Notes: generated by a model not told the origin, from the sequence alone. Counted from the first letter of the stretch, positions 46,801 to 55,403 are shown. The stretch is DNA of 64,000 nucleotides from Fodinibius saliphilus (GCF_005869845.1 NZ_VAWF01000001.1:806001-870000), one strand, 5' to 3'. Numbers and translations: made by a program.

Positions 46801-47676
46801 GGCCAGTCTTTTCATATCAGGCCACCAAATTCGAGCAACAAAATCAGCGTGTGTGGTATCATATTCTTCATCCACAGGTTCTAATTTTTCATTATATAGG
46901 GGAGCTGGAAAGTCATCCAAAAATATGGTGCTTACATTAGCAACCCGGTATGGGATACCCTCAAGGGCTTTTAATCCTACGGAAAACAGTAATCCGCGAT
47001 AACTTTTATCGGTCATAACGGTTGTATTGAAATAGATAGAACGCCCCTTTCCTATATCTCTTTGTATGATTGCCGGGTATTCGGAATTTGTGGATGCTGT
47101 TGCTAATACCGACTTGTCATCTACAAAATACTCACCACCAAAGCCATTATGAATAAAAGTTGCCCTATTTTGATATTGCTTACCCTTATAATGGGGAAAG
47201 ACATTTTTCTTAAAGGTAAACCCTTCTGCTGTTTTATTAAGCACCGGATTTTTATTCGGATCTAAACCGGTAAAATACTGGAATCGCTCATCATAAAGGG
47301 GCGATAATATTACCAACTGATTTCCTTCAGCCACAAACTCAAGCAACATTTCCACTTCTTTCTCTTTCATCTGCTCTACCCGATCGGTGGAAAAATATAT
47401 TACCTTAATGGATTTTGGTATTTCCAACTCAGAATCTCCCAGTGTTAAATCATGCGTTTGATATGGGATTTTTGCATACTCCAAAGCCTGTGTGACATTT
47501 TCATTAGAAGAAATGGAAGAAGAATCAAACCGATTTTTAACCACCATGACCAGCGGTTTCGATTCCTCAAAGTTTTGTATAGTAACTTGTCGATCCGAAG
47601 AACACCCTCCACGACACCCACCAAGAGTGGCAATCACCAAAATAACAGCACACAAATAGAGGTAAAGCCTATTCAT
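43813..47676 (-). CDS. PelA-deacetylase/PelB-porin-like fusion lipoprotein (DUF2194 + helical repeats + beta-barrel)
   Basis: 1,287 residues. A signal peptide ends in a lipobox at C21 (LGGC). Residues about 38-245 resemble the glutamine-amidotransferase-like domain found before such deacetylases. About 248-540 is a polysaccharide-deacetylase (DUF2194-type) domain: D254-D255 in IFLDDFPAP, H352-GYN-H356 in LGLHGYNHF, and later H475/H478 in WNHFVHPDD. About 665-980 is alpha-helical with TPR-like spacing (AITVLERLLL, AYNLTPDNPELLKSLL, SKQYLDKNPENNSLRTYI). About 990-1287 alternates as a 14-16-strand barrel ending SLSISYIFPRRLGK. In Pel systems deacetylation (PelA) and export through a TPR-barrel (PelB) are separate proteins; here they appear joined. 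Its start overlaps the upstream gene by 8 bp. Confidence 0.82.
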   Translation of the reverse strand: MNRLYLYLCAVILVIATLGGCRGGCSSDRQVTIQNFEESKPLVMVVKNRFDSSSISSNENVTQALEYAKIPYQTHDLTLGDSELEIPKSIKVIYFSTDRVEQMKEKEVEMLLEFVAEGNQLVILSPLYDERFQYFTGLDPNKNPVLNKTAEGFTFKKNVFPHYKGKQYQNRATFIHNGFGGEYFVDDKSVLATASTNSEYPAIIQRDIGKGRSIYFNTTVMTDKSYRGLLFSVGLKALEGIPYRVANVSTIFLDDFPAPLYNEKLEPVDEEYDTTHADFVARIWWPDMKRLANTYNMDYTAVMAFNYNAVVVPPFDFKEWKSGKITFDGETYNASAWLARDIRDSRHELGLHGYNHFSLWKKDWSNIQFMQASLQAVKKRWRIDNLGSFPVSYVPPTNNIDSLGIQAISLTMPSIKYISSIYLGSFEEGGDREFGPEPYAPELFDYPRITSGYVNDNASNFNQNSLFLFTGIWNHFVHPDDVFQVHQRSQDKYRSRNPRGLGWHSNDEHDIGLYEVFKNRVDETLERYPVSRFLAVKEAAPIAQRWLNTYSKYSYEDNVLKISTVPMDRRYSKNESKYWFTYVSEANQPVVEQALSTSDIAFEQSPLWDGALYQFKTTSDSLEMPVLESEEVRERGQLVSKVKSDYQDYMNPPESEVEGTQQWTDKRLEKALAAYSSNHNSRELREKVLSLAIEFDRTPLAITVLERLLLSNGEWYTQDVERLLKYYGWENMPDRAYRFTEKLWKKYHDSSILKFKDMVINQFGVPNQEFRDRWLQRAYNLTPDNPELLKSLLQASDTWGKRKKYISELIDLNPRSDSLYGYAIEQSIFYGDADQTINLLQSFPDSTFVERQIIPYADQIAYRYAEKNQLTRAGLWAKKSEEIAETTKLGWLMQQQRYNAFIDRSKQYLDKNPENNSLRTYIGQQLIYAKFRDLGYETLYPLFETGEAEKESKKLVRDEIGYMGYEKQKSFYKKFPAFFSDSLRKAVTSTYRKSEGVIVGSEASFTSDNFENNTGSLGIFGEWGNRTKYVHGLSIHDRYVSSNTLNGNRIDYLYNVNYKYKRNFNNQSSQLILGGSIYSENNSLKPGAQLGYWFAKDSTYTSVEAKLQPVFTNSGLQGDINKIEGTLYREDHWFDNRFQTALSLTAKWYTDKNFSYEGLLKLYYRVLDNNRLTKIRPLVDFSYADAKIGYLTGVPYYTPNNLAVKGAGVELGYQNMRSDPSFSSRLEILGKHSNRDGAFLAASGSVTAQINKYWDLALNGYLSTSKIYRYNSLSLSISYIFPRRLGK

Positions 47677-49723
47677 TCAAATATCCTGATTCATTACCCG
47701 GGAAAATATGAAACAAAATGTCGTCAACTTTTGATTCTGTTGGCCGATTTATGATCTCATAAACAGTGGTCGAAGGTCCATCGTAAAATTTTTTAATATT
47801 TCTTTCAGGTAACGCTTTAAAATCTGCTAACCACTGTTCAGCATCACGCATCACCCCTGGAGAATCATACAAAATACCTTGTTGAATATCGCCATATGGG
47901 GCTTTTTCGGTAAATACAAAAATCGATGCAGGAGGAACAACATCAACAGATTCTGATGTCAATTGCTGTTGATAAAGAGAATCAATAGCACCGTATTCAT
48001 CCAAAAAATATTCATAGTCCATATAAAAATGCCTGTTTTGGGCTTGAATACGAAATACTTCTGGCCCCACAGTAGCATATGTATAGGGCAATCGTTCATC
48101 TATAACCTGATAGTAGGCCTCAAAAAAACCATCAGGCATCGTTGAAGGTAGCATTCTGCTTACTCGAATACCGCCCTGCATGTAAATTAATCCACCAATA
48201 ACACCTACTGAAATTACCCACGAGAGTTTAATAACAGTGGCGGATGTAATATCGATCAATCGCTCAGACAACTCAAATAATACTGCTACCAAAAGACTAC
48301 CAAGAACCCCTATCATCAAAGCATAAAATTCATTGAGCTGGGCAGTATCAAGCCAAAATAGTTCAGAAAAATCCAGTAAAGTGGTATACCGCAATGCAAT
48401 TAGGATAAAAACGACTACGAATATTAGCTCATCCCGAATAGTTGAGCCTTTATTCAAAACATAATCAATGAGGTAATAGACCAGCAAACCACCTGCAATA
48501 TATATGTAGTAGAGACTCAACTGTTGAATTGGAAATAATAGTTCCGGGAAATAACTATATGCTTGGATATCATAAAGTTGGGATAATACAAAAGCCTGCA
48601 TATCGGTATCCTTATAAAACCCATAGATTATAAAGGGTAATAACACTACAACGGCCAAACTAAGTAAGTAAGCCGAAAGTCTTAAGAAAGACTTTAGATA
48701 TCTTCGTCTCGGCAGACTTAACAATCCCAAAAACAAAAGCGGAAAAAGGATAACAAAAGCCACAAACAGGTTTGTAAATCCGGTTGCTACAAAGCCTGAA
48801 AGGATATAAAACCAAGGACTTTTGTACGTTGCTCGTAAATTTCTGATGAAAATAGTTAATGTTGGCAGCGCGAAACAGAGGGCTAAATCGATACTGCTGG
48901 CTTCTACCTGTTGGTCCAGGGATATAGGTAAAAATAAGATTGGTACTATAGCATACAGAGACATTCCGACAATTGAAGCAAAAGGATATCGGTTTTTTGT
49001 AATATCACGAGATATCCAATACACAATAATACAGAGAAAAAAGCTGGTTAGTGCTCCTAACAGGTGCAGTATCATTTCAGGGCTAATCTGTGTTAGCATA
49101 CTGAAAATACTTACCAGTGAGTGCATACCTCCTGGTATAGGAGTTTCTGCAAAATACTGCTGTAATCTCAACTTCTTAATACGATCAAGCTGTTCAAACC
49201 ACCCACGGCTAAATGGAGCAGCATGTTGCAAGGCAGGATACATTCTAATGAGTCCCCCCGTTAAGGCAATACCAAAAACAAGAAACCAGTGACTGCCTTC
49301 TTTGGACTCAATAGTAAAAATATTTTTTACCTTCTCTTCAACAGCTTCCCAGTGTGATGTTTCTTCATTTTCAATAATTTTCACTTGTTTAATGAGGGCC
49401 TGTAGTTCCCACTGGCGAAGATATTCTCTCACACTCTGGGCATCACTGCGATATATATTAATAATCAGTGGAATTAGCAGTAAGGTTAATCCCAGACTTA
49501 TAAAGTCGTAGATATGAAGGACAGTAAGGACAAAAACAGTAAATATAATGATACCGCCTAACCCTACCCAAGAATAGATAAGCTTTTCAATATTAGGTAA
49601 ATTTCTTGTATGGGATAAAAAAAGTGGAGCAATGAAACCAAATAACAACACGAAAGTAATAATAATACGTGCCGCCGCAAATAAGGCATCTACCACATAT
49701 GGTAACTGAAAAAAAATGTCCAC
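47669..49723 (-). CDS. Polytopic membrane protein with GT-C-like architecture, Pel-like locus
   Basis: 684 residues. About 13 hydrophobic helices: three near the N-terminus (16-92), a charged cytoplasmic segment (93-145), a central block (145-525) and a soluble C-terminal domain (525-684, containing YMDYEYFLDEYG). A loop after the fourth helix has FSRGWFEQLDRIKKLRLQQYF. The layout resembles GT-C glycosyltransferases or other polymer-handling membrane enzymes, but I find no diagnostic motif. It does not look like PelE or PelD. Position between the hydrolase lipoprotein and the export fusion implies a role in assembling or translocating the polymer. Its stop overlaps the next gene start by 8 bp. 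Confidence 0.7.
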   Translation of the reverse strand: MDIFFQLPYVVDALFAAARIIITFVLLFGFIAPLFLSHTRNLPNIEKLIYSWVGLGGIIIFTVFVLTVLHIYDFISLGLTLLLIPLIINIYRSDAQSVREYLRQWELQALIKQVKIIENEETSHWEAVEEKVKNIFTIESKEGSHWFLVFGIALTGGLIRMYPALQHAAPFSRGWFEQLDRIKKLRLQQYFAETPIPGGMHSLVSIFSMLTQISPEMILHLLGALTSFFLCIIVYWISRDITKNRYPFASIVGMSLYAIVPILFLPISLDQQVEASSIDLALCFALPTLTIFIRNLRATYKSPWFYILSGFVATGFTNLFVAFVILFPLLFLGLLSLPRRRYLKSFLRLSAYLLSLAVVVLLPFIIYGFYKDTDMQAFVLSQLYDIQAYSYFPELLFPIQQLSLYYIYIAGGLLVYYLIDYVLNKGSTIRDELIFVVVFILIALRYTTLLDFSELFWLDTAQLNEFYALMIGVLGSLLVAVLFELSERLIDITSATVIKLSWVISVGVIGGLIYMQGGIRVSRMLPSTMPDGFFEAYYQVIDERLPYTYATVGPEVFRIQAQNRHFYMDYEYFLDEYGAIDSLYQQQLTSESVDVVPPASIFVFTEKAPYGDIQQGILYDSPGVMRDAEQWLADFKALPERNIKKFYDGPSTTVYEIINRPTESKVDDILFHIFPGNESGYLNE

Positions 49724-49752
49724 AGATATCAGCTTTAAAGGATAATCATATA

Positions 49753-50616
49753 TTATTGCTGCTTGCTCGAAATCCCTTTTGAAATATCATTTAGCTCTAT
49801 CGTGCTTATAAAATATGGCATGCCCAAAGTATCTAACCTGTTACGCGCCAATTTTTTAAGACTATAAGTTTTAGCAAAATCAACAATTAAAAACGGCAGA
49901 TCATATTCTTGTTTTAATTTAATTATTCTATCCACTTTTTCCCGATATGATTCGGTTGACCTGAGATGGTAATCTTTTCGCTTAAAGTTGTAATTAGTAG
50001 CTACATCTTCAATTAGTACGGCATCAATATATTTATGAGTTCTATCCAGCATAAACAGCCCAGCATTCTGAACTACTACCGCCTTGGGATAGCGTTCTTT
50101 AATACCTGCAATTATTTCGAGCATATACGGTTGCAAATGGCTACGCTCAGTATAGGGTGCTACATTATCAATAGTGTCCAAAAAAAGTCCATCATAACCT
50201 TTAGTCATAATGTTTGGTAACACTTTATCCAGCAAGATAGATCGGGTCGTAGAATCTGCTAAATTAAGATATGGGCTATCCCAGTTCTCATTAATACCAA
50301 TAAAGCCCTGTTCTTCCATAAGAGGGTAATACCATCGAAACTTGTTAACCTCTCCCAGCGAAATGTAACCTAACAAGGTATTATCAGGAGTATTTAAGGT
50401 ATCAACAGCTGCTTTTGAATAGTTGTCGGGCTCTACAATAAGCAGATCATACTTTGAAGCTACTTTCTCAAGTGAAGATATGCGCTCATAACTTGCGGCG
50501 AATGGTTCTACATCAATCTTTTTTACAGATTCAGTAGTATTACACGCATCAATCAAAAGAGATATCGAACAAAAGATTAAAACAACATACCTTATCATAC
50601 TAGGCATCCTCTCCAA
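49753..50616 (-). CDS. Lipoprotein glycoside hydrolase (endo-alpha-1,4-polygalactosaminidase/PelA hydrolase-like)
   Basis: 287 residues. A signal peptide with a lipobox (LIDAC) anchors a TIM-barrel domain of the GH114/GH166-like group: YDLLIVEPDNYS near the N-terminus, LLGYISLGEVNKFRWYY, GYDGLFLDTIDNV with candidate acidic residues, VVVQNAG, and AVLIEDVATNYNF. The PelA protein of Pseudomonas carries such a domain N-terminal to its deacetylase; here it is a separate gene, with the deacetylase fused instead to the porin. In-frame ATG codons at 50607 and 50598 are alternative starts; the latter (MIRYVVLIF) avoids the 17-bp overlap with the upstream gene. Confidence 0.85.
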   Translation of the reverse strand: MERMPSMIRYVVLIFCSISLLIDACNTTESVKKIDVEPFAASYERISSLEKVASKYDLLIVEPDNYSKAAVDTLNTPDNTLLGYISLGEVNKFRWYYPLMEEQGFIGINENWDSPYLNLADSTTRSILLDKVLPNIMTKGYDGLFLDTIDNVAPYTERSHLQPYMLEIIAGIKERYPKAVVVQNAGLFMLDRTHKYIDAVLIEDVATNYNFKRKDYHLRSTESYREKVDRIIKLKQEYDLPFLIVDFAKTYSLKKLARNRLDTLGMPYFISTIELNDISKGISSKQQ

Positions 50617-52198
50617 GTTTACAAAGCTCTTTCCAATTCAAATCATTAAGCATTTCGACCGCTGTTGGTATCAAGATCATATCAAACTGAACATCTGCTC
50701 TTTCAATAAGCCTTGATGTTAATTCATCTAACCATTCTTTACCATTTTTAGTATCGTTATCTTTACTACTCTCAATAAACTGTGCTACAAACTCAAACAA
50801 GCCAACAACTTTTCCGGTCCAAACAATTTCATCACCCTCAATGCCATTCGGGGTTCCAGAGCCATCAACCCATTCATGGTGGGTACGTATGCCTTGTTTT
50901 ACACTTTCATCTAATGAAAGATTTTTGATCAGTTTATACCCCAGAGTTGGGTGCTCAAGATCAGAGCCAACCGTTCTCTTGTTAGAATTTTGGCGAAGGC
51001 TTAAATATCCTATATCGTGTAGCTTAGCCGTAAGTAATACATTCTCTTTTTCGCCTTCTCCCATTCCAAAATAATCCCCAAAAGCGTTACAAAGAGCCAT
51101 GACCCGATCCGTATGATATGCAGTCTTATCCCTTTTCCGCTCAATCTCTCGTAGCATTTGGTAATACGTTTCAGTAATACGATTGGTAATATGCTTGTTT
51201 TGATCCTGATACCGAAGGAGCTGTTGCAGGGTCTCTAAAATCACCTTATAATTTTCTGACGATTTAAAATCTTCTCCTTCTCCCCCATCAACAGTAAGAA
51301 TCAAAAAAGTACTGGGAGAAAGCGTATTCATTGGTTCAACAACTAACTGACCTTCATCCTCTGTTAGATCCAATTGATCTTTCAAATAAGCAGAAAGGGC
51401 GTCAGCATTTTCTTTATCACCATCGAAATATTGAATATTAGCCACGAAATTATCGGCCATATTTGCTTTTGCGACCACCATTGGCTCGCTAAGATCAACC
51501 AAGGCTGCCGATTTTGCCATTTTAACCCCCGTAAGATGACCTAGTAACACATTGGCATAACCCGACACTTCAAGCCCCTCAGACTCTAAAGACACGAGTT
51601 CTTTTTCTATTCCCTGCCCTGTAACTTCTCTTACATCATCTCGGTCGTCAGACTCGATCAACCAATTAGAAAGAATCCGACCAATAATTGACAGGCGTGG
51701 AATAATACCACTAGGATTTTCAACATACGGACCCGTACAGTACATTCCACAGAATTCATCTTCATTGAACAAAGGAATACGATGACAGTGACCTATAGGA
51801 AAAGAAGCGCCCCCCATCTCCTTCATTTCCTCATCTATGAGCACTCTCTTTTCCAGATTATCAAGGCGCTGTTCAAATTTTGCTACTTTTTCACTACGCT
51901 CACTGCTGCTCAGTTTACTAAGCGAAAATTTACTTTCCAGATTTTCAGTAAAAACAGATCGATACTGAAGTTTTAATTTCCCTTTCTCATCTTTTAGATA
52001 AACAAAATGAACAGGAGCATTGTAGAGTATGTCCATCCACTCGGCAACTTCATGAAATTCGGGGCTTGCACTTCTTGATAAGTATTCAGCAGCCAGAGCC
52101 CAAAACTCCAATTCATCTTCTAGCTCAAAATCTTCGAGTGAAAAAGCTGAACCCAGTCTCTTGGCAATAGTTTGTACGTAACTTTTAACATCTTTCAT
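50600..52198 (-). CDS. GAF-domain protein with degenerate HD-GYP domain
   Basis: 532 residues, soluble. Residues about 30-180 and 205-330 look like two GAF-type sensor domains; 340-520 is an HD-GYP-like domain. Conserved ligands are seen at H362, H394-D395 (AKLHDIGY), H416 (EHPTLGY) and H440-H441, with D445 in THHEWVDGSG. The GYP triplet reads GTP, the usual lysine after HDIG is tyrosine, and the expected aspartate near the end of the site (in VADVYDAL-type segments) is replaced by glutamate in VGLFEFVAQ. Intact HD-GYPs degrade cyclic di-GMP; this one may bind without cleaving. It stands between pelG and the hydrolase, where a c-di-GMP input is expected in Pel loci. Confidence 0.82.
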   Translation of the reverse strand: MKDVKSYVQTIAKRLGSAFSLEDFELEDELEFWALAAEYLSRSASPEFHEVAEWMDILYNAPVHFVYLKDEKGKLKLQYRSVFTENLESKFSLSKLSSSERSEKVAKFEQRLDNLEKRVLIDEEMKEMGGASFPIGHCHRIPLFNEDEFCGMYCTGPYVENPSGIIPRLSIIGRILSNWLIESDDRDDVREVTGQGIEKELVSLESEGLEVSGYANVLLGHLTGVKMAKSAALVDLSEPMVVAKANMADNFVANIQYFDGDKENADALSAYLKDQLDLTEDEGQLVVEPMNTLSPSTFLILTVDGGEGEDFKSSENYKVILETLQQLLRYQDQNKHITNRITETYYQMLREIERKRDKTAYHTDRVMALCNAFGDYFGMGEGEKENVLLTAKLHDIGYLSLRQNSNKRTVGSDLEHPTLGYKLIKNLSLDESVKQGIRTHHEWVDGSGTPNGIEGDEIVWTGKVVGLFEFVAQFIESSKDNDTKNGKEWLDELTSRLIERADVQFDMILIPTAVEMLNDLNWKELCKLGEDA

Positions 52199-52210
52199 AA
52201 TTTAAGAATT

Positions 52211-53839
52211 CTAAAATGCAGAATAGTAGTAGTAATCAAGGTTTTGAAAAAATCTTTTAGCTATTAAACCAGAAATAATCGCAAAGCAGATTGAACCACC
52301 CAGTAGACCAAACACAGCATATTCAAGAGCAATTATTCGGCTACACAAATAACCAACAAAGATATTTACTACTACCGCTGCTAGTATTGAGCACATTGAA
52401 TATTTCGGTTTGTGTAAGGTGAAAAAGAATAAAGTATGCAACAAGCCTATATTTAAAAAAACATAGGATATGCTGGCAATCCAGAACACCTTCGTTGTCA
52501 TGGGGTTAGCAAAGAAATCACGAATTTCAGGGATTTCATTGCCAAAACTTTTTAAACTGATTACGGAGTAATAGGTAAGGGCTATCGAAATTGCACTTAC
52601 TAGTAACAACAAAATTATTTGTCGAAAATAAAACCTCTTGTAGTATTTATTAAATGATTCTAACTCACTGAATTTAGCCTTTTTCTGTAGAGGCACTAAG
52701 AATTTGGAAAATGCCTCAACACTGTACTCCAGCACTGCCACACTGAGAACTAACGTAAGCAGCGCCCAGTCCATCCCTAGCTCATAAGGGGTATTAAACC
52801 AAATTATATAGGGCGGTGGCGGTGGACCGGCAGACCATGCCAGAATTCGATCCAAAAATAAAAAAAGGAAATATCCAAATCCATAAATAAAATAGCGGTA
52901 GTTAATGTAATAACGGACCTCCGGCTCAGCCAAAGACTGCTCAATATTTTCACTGGGGCCAAATCGTATTTTAAGCTTAAAAAAGAGGTAAGCATATCCG
53001 TACAATGTTCCTGTTGTAATTGCCATGGCTAACCATTGGGAAACATATATCCCCATGTTCATAACCTCCATATTAAATAATACGACAAATGTTCCTGCGG
53101 CAATAATTACTAGTATCGGAATCTGTTGTTGTAAAGCATATAAAACACCCGATCCCAATAGTAAAAAACTTATTAGAACCATATATACTAACCCCAAAAC
53201 GATCATAGGCTGTGGATAAAAAGGGATTACCAGGTTAACCATAAAAAAGAGTAGAGCTAAGAGTAATACCGTAGAGACACCCGCACTTACGATCTGTTTG
53301 GCAGCTTTAAATGCCAGGTTAAAATTATTATTACTCTTATGTGTTGTTACCGACCTGCCCATTACCTGGATAAATCCCCCGGTAATTACAAAAGCCGTTA
53401 TAGTTCCAAAAGCTACAACAGTAGCCTGGGCCTCATTAAACTCCAGCCACGCCCATAACGAATATCGGAAAATAATGACGGCTGCAATCTGGCTTAACAT
53501 CGGAAGTGAAAAAAGCAACCCTTTGCCATAGTAAAAGCAAAAAAACTTTACCTGCTCTAAAAAGCCTGTATTTGTAATTTCGGCAATCTGCTCCCCACTA
53601 TTGGCTTCCTCACGCTTCCTGGTCTCTTTCTTCAACTGAACATATAGGTCGTCAGCTAAGTCAAAAATTGAATCATAGCCGAAATCTTTTTTAACATCTA
53701 CTTCCCGAACCCCTAAAGATTCAATAGTTGCTGCCACGGCCCGCCTACTTAAAGGGTTACCAACCAGTTCTCGTACCTCTTCGGTAAGCTCCTCAACGGA
53801 ATCTATTGTTTTACTTTCAATAACAGGAAGTTCAGACAT
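52211..53839 (-). CDS. pelG: Pel exopolysaccharide transporter PelG
   Basis: 542 residues. After about 95 hydrophilic residues come about 12 transmembrane helices. The family landmark is FGYFLFLFLDRILAWSAG, then NTPYELGMDWALLTL, matching the PelG segment with the buried D and the xYD helix. PelG is a MATE/MOP-like inner-membrane protein that moves the nascent polymer to the periplasm with PelD and PelE. The N-terminal part (SVEELTEEVRELVGNP; DSIFDLADDLYVQL) is longer than in well-known PelG proteins of about 456 residues. The gene overlaps pelF by 8 bp. Confidence 0.9.
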   Translation of the reverse strand: MSELPVIESKTIDSVEELTEEVRELVGNPLSRRAVAATIESLGVREVDVKKDFGYDSIFDLADDLYVQLKKETRKREEANSGEQIAEITNTGFLEQVKFFCFYYGKGLLFSLPMLSQIAAVIIFRYSLWAWLEFNEAQATVVAFGTITAFVITGGFIQVMGRSVTTHKSNNNFNLAFKAAKQIVSAGVSTVLLLALLFFMVNLVIPFYPQPMIVLGLVYMVLISFLLLGSGVLYALQQQIPILVIIAAGTFVVLFNMEVMNMGIYVSQWLAMAITTGTLYGYAYLFFKLKIRFGPSENIEQSLAEPEVRYYINYRYFIYGFGYFLFLFLDRILAWSAGPPPPPYIIWFNTPYELGMDWALLTLVLSVAVLEYSVEAFSKFLVPLQKKAKFSELESFNKYYKRFYFRQIILLLLVSAISIALTYYSVISLKSFGNEIPEIRDFFANPMTTKVFWIASISYVFLNIGLLHTLFFFTLHKPKYSMCSILAAVVVNIFVGYLCSRIIALEYAVFGLLGGSICFAIISGLIAKRFFQNLDYYYYSAF

Positions 53840-55403
53840 CTGCCTTCACCTCCTCCATAACTTTTTTTACAGCGGACAATCCTATACCACCCGATTGAGG
53901 AATATGTTTCTGCTCATGAAAAGATTGGTATAAATTTCGATAATTATTCACAGATTTCGTGATAGTATATTTTAACAATACTCGTGAACGAGCCTTCTGT
54001 CCCAACTCAATACGAAGGTCATCATCTTCCAGAAGTTTTATAACTCCATCTGCTAGTTCCCTGGCATTTCTAGGTTTACATAATATACCACACCCTTCTA
54101 CAGCTTCTCTAACACCACCAACATCGGTTGCTACTACAGGGCGAGAGCAACTCATCGACTCCAATACTGTATAGGGGAACCCTTCAGATATTGAGCTGAG
54201 AATTGATAAATCCCCTTCATTAAATATTTTGCTGGGCGTATCATGATATCCACCGAAGGTAAAGTGGTCTTCCAGGTTTAGCTCCTCAACAAGATCTTTA
54301 CACTTTTGCACATAGGCCTTATCTACTTCTAGACTACCATAAATAATATATTGTACGTCCGGGATTTCACGACGAACCAGCTCACAGGATCGAATCATCG
54401 TTTCTATATCTTTCAATGGAAATACATGTGCTACCGCAACCACTGTAGGTTGATCCTGAGTATGTTCTGGTTTAGGCTGAGGACGAAACAGATCAGCATC
54501 TACTCCATTATATATCGGTCTAATACGATCCTCAGTTGCCTCATACTTTTTTTCCCACTTTGCATTAATTGAAGTAACAGGGGCAATTCGGTCGGCAAAA
54601 TAGTAGACAACACGAGTCATAAAAGTTGACATATTTACCAGTAGACGCTGAGAGAAGTAGGACATATCTTCCTGACTCACGTTAATCAGGCGTTCACGAA
54701 TATATACCCCATGGTCCGTCACCACCATGGGGGTTCCATATTCAAATTTTGCCACAATAGAAGAAATTGCTGGAAAACCAGCCAGGGTAGCATGAGTAGC
54801 ACTCACCTTTGGGATATCGACAGCCAACGGCATCATAAAATGATAGATCCATCGCATTCCGAAAGTTACATCAAGCATACTGGGATGCTCAGAATCACTA
54901 TGATCTCCCAAATCTGCAAAATACTGTTCCAGACGCCGTTTAAATGCATCCCACAATAATGGATGACTCAATGTCTTTTTGTAATCAAACCGCTGGAAAA
55001 ACTTCCAGAAACCATATATAAGTTCACCTGCCTGTTCAGCAGATTGGAAAGGATCAAAGATATGATCTAAAAATCTACGGTACATTGGCATAAAAAGCTG
55101 CTCAATGACATCATTTGAAGTATTAGCCTTTTTGAGCAGATGTTCAGAAAAAGGCCGATCCTTATCAAAATGACTAACCGGTTCTTCAACACCCCACAGA
55201 GGAATATGAATAATTGATTTAATATTTGGAGTTTTACGATAACGGGCCTCTACATAGGGATTCCCCGTCAATGCCATAATAATAAAATCAATATCATCTA
55301 CTAACTCTGTACACAAAATATGGGCCCAGGTAGACACACCTCCACCGGAGTAAGGATAGGATCCCTCAGTTTCAAATAATATGGTGGGTTTTGAGTTAAT
55401 CAT
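53832..55403 (-). CDS. pelF: Pel glycosyltransferase PelF (GT4 family)
   Basis: 523 residues, cytoplasmic. The N-terminal DUF3492 domain has FETEGSYPYSGGGVSTWAHIL, the PelF hallmark; the C-terminal GT4 domain has VAVAHVFPLKDIETMIR, IIYGSLEVDKAY and the E-x7-E motif EGFPYTVLE followed by RPVVATDVGGVREAV. In Pseudomonas PelF polymerises the Pel sugars from UDP-GalNAc-type donors. The start overlaps the second PelF-type gene by 8 bp and the stop overlaps pelG by 8 bp, so translation is probably coupled. Confidence 0.93.
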   Translation of the reverse strand: MINSKPTILFETEGSYPYSGGGVSTWAHILCTELVDDIDFIIMALTGNPYVEARYRKTPNIKSIIHIPLWGVEEPVSHFDKDRPFSEHLLKKANTSNDVIEQLFMPMYRRFLDHIFDPFQSAEQAGELIYGFWKFFQRFDYKKTLSHPLLWDAFKRRLEQYFADLGDHSDSEHPSMLDVTFGMRWIYHFMMPLAVDIPKVSATHATLAGFPAISSIVAKFEYGTPMVVTDHGVYIRERLINVSQEDMSYFSQRLLVNMSTFMTRVVYYFADRIAPVTSINAKWEKKYEATEDRIRPIYNGVDADLFRPQPKPEHTQDQPTVVAVAHVFPLKDIETMIRSCELVRREIPDVQYIIYGSLEVDKAYVQKCKDLVEELNLEDHFTFGGYHDTPSKIFNEGDLSILSSISEGFPYTVLESMSCSRPVVATDVGGVREAVEGCGILCKPRNARELADGVIKLLEDDDLRIELGQKARSRVLLKYTITKSVNNYRNLYQSFHEQKHIPQSGGIGLSAVKKVMEEVKADV

